Shown in pieces: positions 14,531 to 28,700 of a stretch of 64,000 bases of DNA (the stretch's first letter is position 1; every line of letters starts with the position of its first letter). The stretch is from assembly GCA_023846275.1 (NCBI GenBank), contig JAIUJO010000091.1:1149729-1213728 (forward strand), written 5' to 3'. The notes under the pieces were generated by a model. The model ran no database searches. It worked only from the letters and a program-made list of their open reading frames with translations, and was not told the DNA's origin. A program made the translations under genes and the position numbers. Origin of the DNA: Vanilla planifolia. Its lineage: Eukaryota; Streptophyta; Magnoliopsida; Asparagales; Orchidaceae.

Positions 14531-16144
14531 ATGTGCATGTGTGTATGTATGTGTACGTGCATATGTGTGCTTGTGTATTCCTATCTATGTGCATGTACGT
14601 CTGTCTACATATGAATCTGTGCATGTGTACATGTGTGTTTGTGTCTTTGTGCATTTGTTGTGTGTATAATTGTGTTTTACTTGTTTTCTTGTGTGCAAGC
14701 ACGTCTATGTGTGGATGTACATGTGTGTGTGTACGTGCATGTGTATGCATTCAGTTGTGTATGCATGTGATTGCTTACATGCATGCATGTGTATGTGTGT
14801 GTGGTTGTACATTTGTAGGTACTTGTTTGTTAATGTATTTTTGTGTGTTTAGGTATGTGCATGTGTGCATACGTGCATGTATTTGTGCATGCATTCAAGC
14901 ATTTATGTAGGCGTGCATGCTTCTGTGCATGCACATGATGGCGTGTGAGTTTGTCACTATGTGAGTGTGCAGGTGTTTGTGTATGTTCGTATATGTGTCT
15001 GTGTACGAGCATGTATATGTGTGTGTGCGTGTTTATATGTGTACACACATGTGTGGGTGTACACATGTTTGTCTGTGCATGAATATAATGGTATTCATGT
15101 GTATGGGTGAGTGTGTGTGTGTTAGAGAGTTCATGTGTATATATGTGCATGTTCCTATATATGTGTGAGTGCATCTGTATGTGTGTGTGTGTGTGAATTG
15201 TTAACATGTGCTAGCATGCTTGATTCCATCCTTCTTTTGTTTGTGAATGCATTTGTTTGATGTTTGTGTTTGTGCATGTGTGTGGGTGTGTGTCCACACA
15301 TGCATGTCTGTGCATGTGTGAGCATGTGCATGTGTTCACATGTACATGTGCATATGTGTGCATGTGTATACTAATGTGTTTGTGTGGGTGTGCATATTTT
15401 TAGTTTGTGCATATTTATGCATATGTACATGTGTTAGTGTTTTTCTTTGTGTTTGTGTGTATATGTTTACAAGTGCATGTGAATGTTCATTTATGTGTGT
15501 GTGTCCTTGACTCTATGTGTGGGCTTATTTTTTTGGTGTGAGTGTGTGTTTGTGGTGTGAGTGTATGTGTGTGTATGCTTGTATATGTGCACATGTGTGT
15601 CTATGTGTGCACGTGTGTGTCTATGTTTATATGCATTCGTGTGCATGCATAAGAGTGTGTGTGTGCACGTGTATGTGTGCGTGTGTGCATATGTGAGAAT
15701 GTGCATGTGAGTATGCATGTGCGTGTGTGTAGGTGTGGTAAATGCTTGCTCACATGTGTGTATGCATGCATGTGTGCCTGCATTAGGGGTGTGGGTGTAT
15801 TTGTGTACATGTATGGGTGCATGCAAATGTGTGTGTACTTGTGTAAGTATGCATGTGTGCATGGCTTCTTGTGTACATGTGTACATGTGTGTATGTGTGT
15901 GTGTGTCTGTGCATGTGTGTGAGTGCATTTGTGTACGTGAATGTGCTTGTTTGTACATGTGTTTAGGTGTGGCTAAGTGCATGTGTACATGTACATATGT
16001 GTGTATAGGCATGTTTACATGCAAGTGGATGTTCATGTGCTTGTGTGTGTTTGTGGGTTTGGTCTTGTGAGTTTGCATATGCAAGCATTTATGGGGCTGA
16101 GTGTATTTGCATGTGTATGTGTGCAAGTGTGTGTGCATACATGC

Positions 16145-16163
16145 ATATATATATATATATATA
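16145..16163. repeat. (AT)n microsatellite
   Basis: A 19-bp uninterrupted alternating AT run lies inside the TG array. It is flanked by ATGC on the left and AAGAGTG on the right. Confidence 0.9.
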
Positions 16164-19100
16164 AGAGTGTTTGTTTGTCTACATTTGTGAGTGTGTGCAT
16201 TATTATGTGTGTTTGCCAATGCATATGTGTGCCTATATGTGTATCTATGTATATATGCAAGCATGCATGTGTGTGCATGGATATTTTCATGTTCATGTAT
16301 CTATGTGTGTGTGCATGCATGTGCCTATTTTTGTGCATTTGTTGTGTGCACATGTGTACGAGTGTTTGTGGGTGTGCATGTATGTATTTGTGTATATGTG
16401 TGTGTACTTGTGTATGTGGAAGTCTGTGTGCATTCATGTATAGGCATGATTATGCACGTGTGTGTGGGCATGTGTTTTGTTTAAGCATTTTTATGTGTGT
16501 ATGTGTGTGTGCTTCTATGAGCATGTGCATCTATGTGTGTATTTGTGCATGTTCGAGAGCTTTTGTGTGTGTGTGTGTGCATCTCTATTTGTGCATGTGC
16601 TTGTGCTAGTACATGTGTGTTTGTTTATGTGTGAGTGTGTGTATGGCTATATGGGTGTGCATAAGTGTGTGTGTGCATGCATACTTATGCATTGTTCATG
16701 TATGCATGTGTGTGCATGTGTATGCATGTGTGTATGTCTGTGCATTTGTGTTCATGTGCGTGTATGTGCGTATGTCTATACACGTGTGCTGTTATGTGTG
16801 AGTGCAAGCATGTGTGTGCATGTGTGTACTTATGGATTGGTTTTTGTGTGTACCCATGTGTGTGTGCATGTTTGTGCATATATATTTGTGTGTCCACATG
16901 TGTGTATGTGTGAATGGTTATATTCATGAGTGTGAATGTGTTCACCTATGGGTTTGTGTGGGTATGTTGTTTTTTTATGTGTCTTTATCTACATGTATGA
17001 GTGTGTAGGAGTGCATGTGCATGCATACATGTGTAAGCATGTGTTTACATGAATCTATCTATGTGTGTCTATGTATGCATGTGTGTCTATGTGTATGTAT
17101 GTGAGCATATGCATATGCAGACATGTATGTGCTTGTGTGGATGTGTTCATTTGCATGCCCAAGTGTGTGCCTATGCATGCTTGTGCATTTGTTCATGCAT
17201 GTGTGTGCACGTGCATATGTTTTAGTGTATGTGGGTATGTATGTTCATTTGCATATGTGTGTCTATTTATTTGTGTGCATGTGTGTCAGTTTATTCATGT
17301 GCATGTGTGTTTTAATGTGTTTTATGTGTTTGTGTGCATGTGTGTGTGCATTTGTTCACATGTGTGTGGTTGAGTGTTTCTGGGTGTTTGTGCATGCGTT
17401 GGTGTGTGCACGTGTGTGGGTGTATTAGGCATGCTTGTGTATTTTTTATGTCTATGTGTGCATGTGTGCATGTTTGTGTGTATGTAGATGTTTGTGTGCA
17501 TGTCTGGATGTTTGTGCGTGTGAACATGTGCAAGTGTGTGTATGTTTGTGTGTGTTGTATGCATGTGTGCAAGTGTGTATGGTTGTGTGTTGGTATATAT
17601 GACCATGCATGTGTATGCATGTGTGTGTGTGTGCATGTGTAATCCTATGCTTGTGGATGTGTTTGCCTATGTTTTCATGTGCATTCAGGTTTCTTTATGT
17701 GTGTGTGTGGATGTGCTTGTGCTTGTGTGGATGTGTGTATGTATGTGTCTGCATGTGAGTGTTTGGGTGTGTGTGCACATGTGTGTAGGGTTTTTTGTGT
17801 ATGCAAATGTACATGCGTGTGTCTATGCTTGTGCATTTGTGTATTTGGGTCTTTGCAAGAACTTACATGTGTGTATTTATGGGCATGCATGTACATGTAT
17901 ATTTAATCAGTGCATGCATGTGTGTGTGTGTTTGTTTGAGTTGTTGTGTGTGGGTGTTTATGTGTGCATGTGCATGTATGTGTGTGTTTACACCAGTAGT
18001 TGTGTGTGTGTACATATGCAAGCATATGATTGTGTATGTATGCTCTTGTTTGTGTGTGTTTGCATGTGTGTGTGCATGTGTGCATGTTGATCTATGTGTG
18101 TGCTTGTATGTACATGTGTTTTTGTGCACTAGCATTGATGTGTATGCTTGCACGTGTATGTGTTTACATATGTGTGTACATATAGGTGTGCATCTTCATG
18201 TGTTTGTGTGGGTGTGTGCATGCATGCATGTGTGTCTATGTGTGCATGTATGTTTGTGATTGTCTACATTTGTGTGCATGTGAGTGCATGTGTGTGTGTT
18301 CCTATATACAAGTGTATATGCATTTGGGTGTGGGCATGTGTGTGAGTCTATGTGCATGTGCATGTGGGAGTGTTTGTGTGCGTGAGTGCTTGTGTGTATA
18401 TGACTGCATACATGTGCACTTATGTCCATGCATTTGTATGTGTTTGTGCATGTGTTCATTAATGTTTGTGTAGGTGAGTGTGTTATCATGTGGGTGTGTA
18501 TACGTGTGCATGCATGAGTATGAATATGAGTGTGCATGAGAGGTAGTTTGTGTGAGTGTTCATGTGGGCATGTGAGTGTTTGTGTGTGTTTTTGCATGTA
18601 CATAAGCATGTGTGTGTGCAACGTGTGCATGTGTATGAGCATGGATATGTGTGTGCAAGTGCATGAGCTTACATGTATGTACACGTGCACATGTGTCTGC
18701 TTTTGTGTGTTCATATGCGTACGTGTGTGCTTATGTGTGCATGTGTGTATTACTATGTGTCTGTGTGTATCCACATGCATATGTGTGTGTGGTGTGCACA
18801 TGGGTGAGGATGCCTATATGTGTGGCTGTGCTTTTGCATGTGTCTATATGAGTGTGCATGTCTACATGTTTCTCTTATGTGCTTGCATGCATTTGTGTAC
18901 ATGTGTGTGTGGGTTTAATTTTTTGTGCACATACTTGTGTGCATGTATGTGCCCATGTTCGTGGGAGTATATGCATCAGTGTTTGAATATGTGTTTGTAT
19001 ACATTTATGCGTGTGTGTATGCATGTTTAGTTGTGCACATGTGCAGATCTATGTGTGGAAGAGTATACGGATGTAAGTGTTTGTGCGTGTTGGTTCATGT

Positions 19101-20590
19101 GTTTTTGTGTGTGTGCATGCATGCAAGCTTGCATGCGTGTGTGAGCATGTGGGCTAGTATATGAAGACACATGTGTGTATATGTTTATGCGTGCATGCAT
19201 GTGTATGTGCGTATGCATGTGTGCATGCATGTGTATGCGTACGTTAGCATTTGCAAATTTGAGTGCATGACTGTTTGTGTGCATGTGCATGGACAAATGT
19301 GAGTGCATGAGTGTGCATGTGCATGACCATATATATTTGTTTGTGTGTGTATGTTTCTATGGGTGTGCATTTATGTATGCATGCAAGCTTGTCTTCATGT
19401 GTGAATGCATACATGAGCGAGTGTGTGTGTGTTTAAGCTTATGCACATGTGCTTATGAGTGTTAACATGCATATCTGTACCCACAATTGTGCATGTGTGT
19501 GTTTGTGTGTGCACGTGCTCATGTGTGTGCATGTGCATGCATGTATAGATATCTGTGTGTGTGTGTGTACATGTGTGCATCTAAGAGTATGTGAGCTTGT
19601 GTGTTTGTGTGTATGTTTGTGCATGTGTATGTGTATCTATGAGAGTGAGTGTATATGTATGTGTGTGAATATGTGTGTCTAAGTAGGTGGGCATGTTTGT
19701 GTGTGTGTGCATGAGCATTTGTGCATGTCTGTGCTTGTTATTGTGCATGTGTGCATCCATATGTGTGCCCTTGTGCATATGTATGGATGTTGGTGTGCGT
19801 GTGTGTGGTTATGGATGTGAGTGTGTGGATTTATGCATATGTGAGAATAACCATGTGTACATGTGCCATTGTGTGATTGAGTGTGTGCATGTGTGTGTTT
19901 GAATGTATGAGTTTGCATGTGTGTGTACATGCATGTACTAATAAGTCTGCATGTGTGTGTGGGTGTGTATGGGTGTATGTGCATGCATGCATGTGTGTTT
20001 GAGCATGCATATGTGCATGCTTGTATGTGTTGTGTGCACATTTGTGTGTGTGCATAGGTTTGTTTAGGTGTTTTTGTGAGTGAATGCATGTGAATGTGCA
20101 CATTTGTGTATGTGCATACATTGGTGTTTACATTTGTGTCTATGCATGTGCGTGTCTACATGTGTTGGTATGTGTTCTTATATGTGTGTGTATGAGTGTA
20201 TATGTGTGTCCAAGTGAGTGCATGGTCTTTGAGCATGTCTATGCATATGCATGCATATGGGTGTATACCTATGTATGTGCCTATGCATCTATGAGTGTGT
20301 GTATGAAAGTGTGAGTGTGTGTTTGCTTCTGCATTTGTGTATATTTTTTGGTGTGTGCATGTGTGTGTATGGGTGTGGTTATGATATTGCATGTGTTTGT
20401 GTGTGCATGCATTTTTGCATGTCTATCTACATGTGTTTATTTATGTCTAGGTGTGTGCAGGTGTATGTGCATGTATTTGTGCATGTGTGTGTGTGTTTGT
20501 GAATATGTTTATGTGTGCATTTATGGTTGTGTGTGTCGATGTGTGTATGCATGCGTATGAGCATGCATGTGTATATGTTTGTGTCTATGT

Positions 20591-20662
20591 GTACATGTGC
20601 ATGTGTGTTTGTGTTTGTGCATCTTTGTGTACATGTGCATGTGTGTTTGTGTTTGTGTGCAT
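20591..20662 (+). repeat. 38-bp tandem duplication in TG array
   Basis: A unit beginning GTACATGTGCATGTGTGTTT starts at 20,591 and again at 20,629. The first 29 bases of the two copies are identical before the second copy diverges. Confidence 0.8.
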
Positions 20663-21949
20663 GTGTTTGTGTGCGTGTGCATGGTGTGTGTGCGTGCATG
20701 TGGTTGTGCGTGTGTGTGCATGCTTATGCATATGTATTTGTGTGTGTGTGTGTGTGCATGTGTGTATGTGTGTGTGTGTGTAGGTGTGTATGCATGTGCA
20801 TGTCTTTGTGCATGTGTGTGTATGCCAATATATTTGCATGTCTATGAACTTATGTGTGTGCATGTCTAAGCCTGTGCATATGCATGTATGTGCATTTGCT
20901 TTTATATGCGTGTGTGTGTATTTGTGCACTTGTGAGTTTGTTCATGCTTATTTGTTGTGTGTGCATGTGTGTCCTTGTTTGTATATGTGTGCTTATGTGT
21001 GTGTGTATGTACCTTTATGAACTTGCATTCTTATGTGTGTCTATATGTGGGTGTGTGCATGTTTGCATATCATATAAGGTTGAAGCATAGAAGTGTGTGT
21101 TATGGGTGTGTGAGTGGGTGTGTGCTTATTTGTGTATTCGTGTGCATGCACTCATGTGTATGCTTGTACGTGTGTTCTTGTTTTCATGTGTGTGCATGTA
21201 TATGTGTATTTGTGTGTGTGTGTGTGTGTGCTTACAAATGAGTGTAGGCATGTGTGCATATTCTATGTGCTTGTGCATGTGTTTGCATGTATGTATGAAT
21301 GCATGTATGAATTTATATATGTGCATGAGCCTATATGTATGTATGTGCAAATGTATGTATTTATGTGCATTTGTGTGTGTGTATGAGTGCATGTATGTGT
21401 ACATCTATTTGAACATGTGTCTGTGTGCATGTGTGTGCTTTTATAAGCATGTACATGTATGGGCATGTGAGCACATGTGTGCATGTGTACATGTGTTTGT
21501 GTGAGTGCTTGTGTGTGCATGTGTGTGCCAATTAGTGTGCACGTGTGTGTGTTTGCGTGCAAGTGTGTGCTTGCATGTGCATGAGTGTGTTTGTGTGCAT
21601 GTGTGGTCGTGTGTGTGCATGCATATATGTGAACATCTTTGTGTGTGCTCATGCATTTTGTGCAAGTTTATCCATCTGCATGTGTGTGTGTGCTTATATG
21701 CGTGTGCATGTGCTTGTGTCTGTGCATGTACATATATGAGTGCCAATGCATAGTGTGTGGTTTTGTGTGTGTGTGTTGGTTATGTGTGCATGGGTTCATT
21801 CATATATGTGTATTTGTATGTGTTCATGTGTGAGTGATGGTTGTGAGTGTGCATACATGCTTTGTGTGTATGTGCATGTGTAAGTAAGCACATGTGCGAG
21901 TGTGTGTGTGTGTGTGTGCAGTGTCTATGCCTACGTGTTTGCTAGTATG

Positions 21950-24900
21950 AGCGTGTGTGTGCCAATTCGTGTGGGTGCATATTTTTGTGTGCTTTGCATC
22001 CATGTATTTGCATGTGTGTGGGTACGTATGTGTGTGCACTTGTACGTTAGTGTGTGGGTGTGTGGGAATGTGTGTTTATGTGTGTGTGCATGTATACAAG
22101 TGTGCTTCTATGTGTATTTGCATTTGTGTGCTTATCCATGTTTGTGTGTTTTCTTATGTGTCTATGTGCAATTGTAGGTGTGTGTTTGTGCATGCATGTA
22201 TACATGCCTGTCTGAGTGTGTTCTCGTGCATGCGCATATGTGTTTGTGTGTTCCTATGTATGGTCTTAAGTGAATGTGCATGCACATATATGCATGTCTA
22301 TGTTATGTGTGTGTGTGTATGCATGCATATAAGTTCCATTATATGTGTGTATGCATTCATGCACATGAACATGTGGGGGGCACATGACCATGTGTGCTTG
22401 TATATGCATGTTCATGTGTATAGGAGCATGTTCATGTTTGTGTGAGCCTGTATGTGTGTGTATGTACATGGACACATCTGTGTGTGTGGGTGCATGTTTG
22501 TGCATTCATGTGTGTGTGTTATTGTGCATGTGAATATGTGTGATTATGCATGCGTGGTTGCATTTGTATGTCTGTGCATGCATTTGTGTGTGTGTACATT
22601 TGTGTGTGCTTTGTGCACACATGTATGTGTGTGTTATTGTGTGTGTGTGTGAGCAAGAACAAGCACATGTGTGTATGAGTGTGTGCAAGTCTATTTTTGG
22701 CTATGCACATATGTGTAGTTTTGTGTGCTTGCGTTTGCATCTATGTTATTATGTGTGTAAGAGTGCATACATGTGTGCATGTGCATGCATGTTTGTGTTT
22801 GTGTGTGCTTGTGCATATGTGTCCATGTGTGTTCACTTGTGCATGTGCATTGCTTAATTTGTGTGGTTGCACATTTTTTTGTGCATGTATGTGTGTGCTC
22901 GTTTATGTGCATAAGTATGCTTGGTTATGGGTGTGTGTGAGTATATGTGCATGTGTGTCTGTGCATATGCATGAGTACATATGTGTGTGTGTGTGCATAT
23001 GTACACACATATGTTTGTGCCTCTATAGGTGCATGTATGTGTGCATGTGTGTGTGAGTGTGGGTTCCTATGTGTGTATGTGCATGTTTGTTTATGGGGGA
23101 TCACATGTGTGTGTGTGTGTGTGCATTTGCATGTGTGGTTGGTGTGTGTTTGTATGAATTTCTGTGTGTGTGAGTTGATGGGTGTACGTGTGGATTTGTG
23201 TGTGTGTGTGCATGTGTGTATGTGTGTATGTTGCTTGTATTTGCTTGGGTGCATGCACATGTGCCTATGCAGATGCATTCATGTGTATATAAGTTTTTAT
23301 GTGTTTGTGAGCATGTGTTCATGTTCTTGTATATTGTGAGCATGCATATGTTCACATGTGAGTTGTTGTGTGTGTGTCTCCTTGTGCAAGTGTGTGTTCA
23401 TGTGTGTTTATGTGCACACATGTGTGTATATGTACAAAAGTGTGTGCTTGTATGTGGGACTGTGGGTGTGTGTGTGTGTGTGTGCAAGTGCTTATGGGTG
23501 TACATGTTCGTGTGTGTATGACTTGTGTGTTTGCATGTGTGTATGTGTGAGCATGTATGTATGAGTGTGTGTTCTTGCATACGCATGTGTGAGTTCATTT
23601 ACATCCATATGTATGCAATGATGTGTATGGGCATGTGTGCATATGTATGGGAGCAAGTGTTTATGCAATTATGCACATTCATGCATTTACTCATGTGTGT
23701 GTGTGCCTACATGCATGTGCATGTATACATATTTTTGTATGTGTATCTATGTGTGTGTTGGGGTAGAGTTGTTTGATTGTTCGTGTGTGTGTGTAGTGTG
23801 TCTCCCTGTATGTTTGCTAGTGTGTGTATGCGAGCTCATGTGTGTGGATGTTTGTATGCGATTTGCATCTGTGCTTGTACATGTGTGTGGGTACGTATAT
23901 GTGTGCTCGTGTGCGTAAGTGTGTGGTTGCATGGGGATGTGTGTGGGGGGGTGCATGTGTGTATGTGTGTGCATGTATACATGTGTGCTTATATGCGTAT
24001 TTGTATGTGTGTGTTTTCCATGTTTGTGTACTTTCCTCTGTGCCTATGTCTGATTGTTCGTGTATGTGTGTGCCTACATGAGTGTGTTGTAGTGCATGCA
24101 TATGTGTGTCTATGTGTGCCTATGTGTGGTATTATGTGTATGTGCATGCACACATGTGCATGTCTATGTTATGTGTGTGTGTGCATGAATGTATCTATGT
24201 GCCATTGTGTGTGTATGCATGCATGCACATAAACATGTGAGGCACATGAGCGTGTGTGCTCGTATATGCTTATTCATGTGTGTGGGAGTGTGTGGATGTT
24301 TGTGTGTGTTCATGTACATGATGTGTGTGTACTTGTGTGTATGTATGTGTGTGTATATACGTGGCCACATCTATGTGTGTGGGTGCATCTTTCTATATTC
24401 ATGTGTGTGTGTTATTGTGCATGTGCATATGTGTGATTATACATGTGTGTCTACATCTGTATGCATGTGCATGCTTGTGTTCATGCATTTGTGAGTGCCC
24501 TATGTGTGCATGTTTTTGTGTGCTTGTGTGCTTGTGTGTGCATGTATAAGCAAGAGTAAGCATATGTGTTCATGTGTGCAAGTTTATTTTTGGCTATGCA
24601 CATGTGTGTAGTTTTGTGCACTTGTGTTTGCATGCATGCTATTGTGTGTGCAAGTGTGTATGCAAGTGTGCATGTGTATCCATGTTTTTTTTTGTGTGTT
24701 CTTGTGCATATGTCTACATGTGTGTTTGCTTGTGCATGTGTATAAGTGCTTTTGTGTGGGTGTGTATCTTTGTGTGCACGTATATGTGTGTGTGTGTGTT
24801 TATTTGTTTGTGCACATAAGTATGCATAAGTATGGGTGTGTGTGGGTGTATATGCAAGTGTTTGTGTGCATATGCCTATTAGTTCATACACATGTGCATA

Positions 24901-25665
24901 TGTGCACACATAAGTGTGTGCCTCTGTTGGTGCATGTACATATGCATGTAAGTGAACATGTGTGTACGAGTGTAGGTGCCTATGTGTGTATGTGCATGTT
25001 TGTTTGTGGGGGAGTACATGTGTGGTTGATGTGCTTGTGTGTATGCTTGTCTATGTGTGTGAGTAGATGAGTGTGCATGCGGATTTGTGTGTATGTGCAT
25101 GCATGTGTGTGTACGTTGCTTGCATTTTCTCGAATGCATGCATGTGCACCTATGCACATGTATTCATGCGTATGCAAGTTTTGCATGTGTGTGAGCATGT
25201 GTTCATGTTTCTATATATTTGTGTGTTTGCATGTGTGCTCATGTGAGTTATTGTGTGTGTCTCCATGTGCAAGTTTGTGTTTGTGTGCATGTGTGTGTTT
25301 ATGTGTGCACATTTGTGTGTATGTATGCAAGTGTGTGCTTGTATGTGGGTCTATGGGTGTGAGTGTGTATGCATGTGCTTGATAGTGTATGTTCCATGTG
25401 TGTATGATTGTATCTATTTGCATATGTGTATGTGTGAGCATGTACATGTGAATGCATGTTCTTGTGTATGTGTGTGAGTTATATACATCCATACACATAC
25501 ATTGATGTGTATAGGCATGTGTGTGCAGGTATGGGAGCAAGTGTATGTGCAACAATGCATATGCATGCATGTACTCATGTGTGTGTGTGTGTGTGCCAAT
25601 GTGCATGTGCATGTACACATATTTGTGTATGTGTATCTATGTTTATGGAGGGTTTGATTACTTGT
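21950..25665 (+). repeat. Diverged tandem duplication, unit about 1.88 kb
   Basis: Two successive segments, about 21,950-23,785 and 23,815-25,665, share many landmarks in the same order. Examples are GGGTACGTAT (22,020 and 23,889), GCATGTCTATGTTATGTG (22,292 and 24,159), TATTTTTGGCTATGCACAT (22,692 and 24,585), CCTATGCA (23,264 and 25,149), GCTTGTATGTGGG (about 23,447 and 25,338) and GTGTATCTAT (23,741 and 25,631). Offsets rise from about 1,867 to 1,893 bp, so small indels have accumulated since duplication. The landmarks are not simple TG words, so chance matching is unlikely. Exact ends cannot be fixed by eye. Confidence 0.8.
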
Positions 25666-25699
25666 GTGTGTGTGTGTATGCATGTCTGCATGCATGAGT

Positions 25700-25732
25700 T
25701 ATATATATATATATTGTGTGTGTGTGTGTGTG
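25700..25732. repeat. (TA)n followed by (TG)n microsatellite
   Basis: A 15-bp alternating TA run at 25,700-25,714 is followed directly by an 18-bp pure TG run. It sits at the right end of the second 1.88-kb duplicate. Confidence 0.85.
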
Positions 25733-28700
25733 CATGCACATGCACGTGTGAAGGTATGCATGTATGTATGCATTTTACATGTGTGTATCCATGTTTGTGT
25801 AAGTATGTATGGGTACGAGTGCATGTGTTTGTGTGTGTGTAAGTAGATGTGTGCTCTTATGTATGTGTATGTATATGTACATGTGAACATGCTTCTATGT
25901 TTATGTTTTTGGGAATGAGTGTGTGCATCTACATGTGCATGTGTGCTTGCATATGCTTGTCTAGGCATGTGTGTGTGTGCATGTATGTGTATGTGCCTAT
26001 GCAAGCACATTCGAATGTTCTTTTGTGTGTGTGAATGCATTTGTGCATGTGTGTATATGTGTGCATGTGGTCATGTGTGTGTCTTTGCATGAGCATGCAT
26101 TTGTGTGAGTGTGCACATGTGTGTGTGTGTTTGCATGTGCTTGTGTATGTGCATATATGCATGTTTGTATGTGTTTGTGTGTATATGAGTGTATGCATTT
26201 ATGTTTGTGTACATGTGTAGGTGTGTGCATGGGCATCTATGTGTGGGGTAAGTGTGGGTGTATGTGTATGTGTATATGTGCACATTTGTGTTCTTGTCTG
26301 TGTGTGTGGGGGTGCATGCATATGTGTTTGCAAGCATATGCTTGTGTGCATGTGTGATTACATGTGCATAAGTGTGCATGTGTGTGTGTTTGTGCATGTG
26401 TACATGTTTGCATGCTTGTCTAAATGTCTGCACATGTGTTTGTGTGTGTGAGTACATGCATGTAAGTGTGTGCATATTTGTGCATATGTTGTGTGGACAT
26501 GTTTGTGTATGTGTGCATGTATACATGTGTAGGTGTGGGCATGCATGTTTGTGTGCATGATTGTGTGAATGCGTGTGTACATGTATAATGCATTTGTGCA
26601 TGCGTGCAAGTGTGTGTCTGAGTGTGCATGTGTGTGTTCCTGTGAGATCACATCTATGTGTGGGTGCAAATTTGTGAGTGTGTGTGCCTGTATATAAGTG
26701 TGTATGCATAAATGTTTATAAATGTGTGTCTATGTGTGTGTATGTGCTTTTGTTTATGTTGATATCTATATGAGTATTCACATGTCCGTGTATGTGCTTG
26801 TGCTAATGTGTGTATGCATATATGTATGTTTGTGTGCTATTGTGTAGCATTATATTTGTGGATGTGAGTTCATTTGTGTCTGTGTGTGTACTTGTGAGGG
26901 ATAGTATGTGTGTGCATGAGTCTTTGAATACATGCAAGTGTATATGTGTTTGTATGTGTGTGTTCAAAGTGTGTGTGTGTGCTTATGCATGTGCATACTT
27001 GAGTGTGTATACGTGTGTTGGTACAGTTGTGTGAGTGTTTGTGCAAGTGTTTGCATATGTGCATGTGAGCGGGTATATGCGTATGTGTTGTGCAAGTGTT
27101 CGTGCATATATGTGTGCATGTGTGTATGTGGGAGACCATATATGTGCTTCTTTGTGTGTCTTTGTATGTGCATGTATGTTTGTATGTGCTTGTTTACATG
27201 TCCATACATGTAAATGCACACACATGTTTGTGTTATGTATGTGTTTGTGTGTGCATGTGTTTGTGATTTTGCACATGTGTGTGCATATGAAATTGCATGA
27301 GTGTGTGTGGTTCCAAGCACATTTATGTGTGTGTGTGCCTCCATATATATGTGTGCATGTGTTTCATTATGCATGTGTGTGTGCGAGTATGTGTGCACGT
27401 GGGTGTGTACCTTTGTTTGCATATGTCTTGGCTAGTATAAATGTATGTGTGTGTATATTTGTATGTATATGTGCATTTGTTTGTAGGTGTGCATGTGTAT
27501 ATGCTAGTGCATGTGCGTTTATGTCTATGCATGCATGTGTTTTCATGTATACTATTTTATGCATCTATGTTTATGAGCACATGTGCATGTATATGTTTGT
27601 GTGTGTGTGTGCATGAGTTTGTGTGTATATGAGAGTATGTGTGTGTATGCATTTGTGTGCATATGCATGTGTCTGTAAGTGGGCATACATGCTTATGTGA
27701 ATCTATATATGTGCATATGCATATGTGTGTGTGCATGCATATGTGTGTGTACATGTTTGTCTATGCTTACAAATGTGTGTGTGGGTTTATGCAGTTATGT
27801 TTTTGTGCATGTATGTATTTGTGCATGTAAAAGTATATTCATTTGTATGCATGCAGGTGCGCATAAGCATTTGCATTTTTGCATATGTGCATGTGTGTGT
27901 CCATGTGTGTGGTTGTGCATGCTTGTGTGAGTGTGTGCATGTGTATAAGTGCATGTGTGTGCGTGCATGAGTGTGTGTATGTGTGTGTGTTCGTGCAACT
28001 TTGTGTTTGTGCACACATGCATGTGTGTGTGCATGCAGATGCATGTATATGTGTGTGTATGTGCATATTTTTGTGTTTACGAGTGTGCGAAAGCAAGTGC
28101 GTGTTTGTGTATTCAAGCATCTGTGTTTGTGCAGGTATGTGGATACATGTATGTGAGAGTTTATGTGTGTGTATAAGGGGGCAAGTCTGTGTTTGTATGT
28201 GTATTTGGGCACATTTCTATGTGTGGGTGCATTGTATGTGTTTGTGTGTGCGTGCCTATGTGCATGTGCATGTGTGTAATTATGCAAGTGTGACTACATC
28301 TATATGTGCATGTGTATCTACTTGTGTGTGTGTTCATGTGTGTGTGTGCTTGTGTGTTTGTATGTGTGCATATGTGTTCATCTTTGCAAGTGTTCACATG
28401 TCTGTGTGTAGTGTATGCAAGACCAGGTATGTGTGTATGTTTCTATGTGTTTGTGTTGGTACACGTGGATGTGCATGTCTGCGTTCAAGCGTGTGTGCAT
28501 GTGTATGTGTGTGCATGAGTTTGTCCATGTGTGCATGTGTGTACATGCATGTGTGTTTGGGCATGGGAATGTGTGTGCATGTTTGTGTTCGTGCATATAT
28601 GTGGGTGTGTGTATGCATGGGAATGTGTAGGATTCTATGTGCATATGTGCTCATGTGTGTGCATGTGTGTGTGTGTGTTTGCATATGTTTATTTGTGCTT

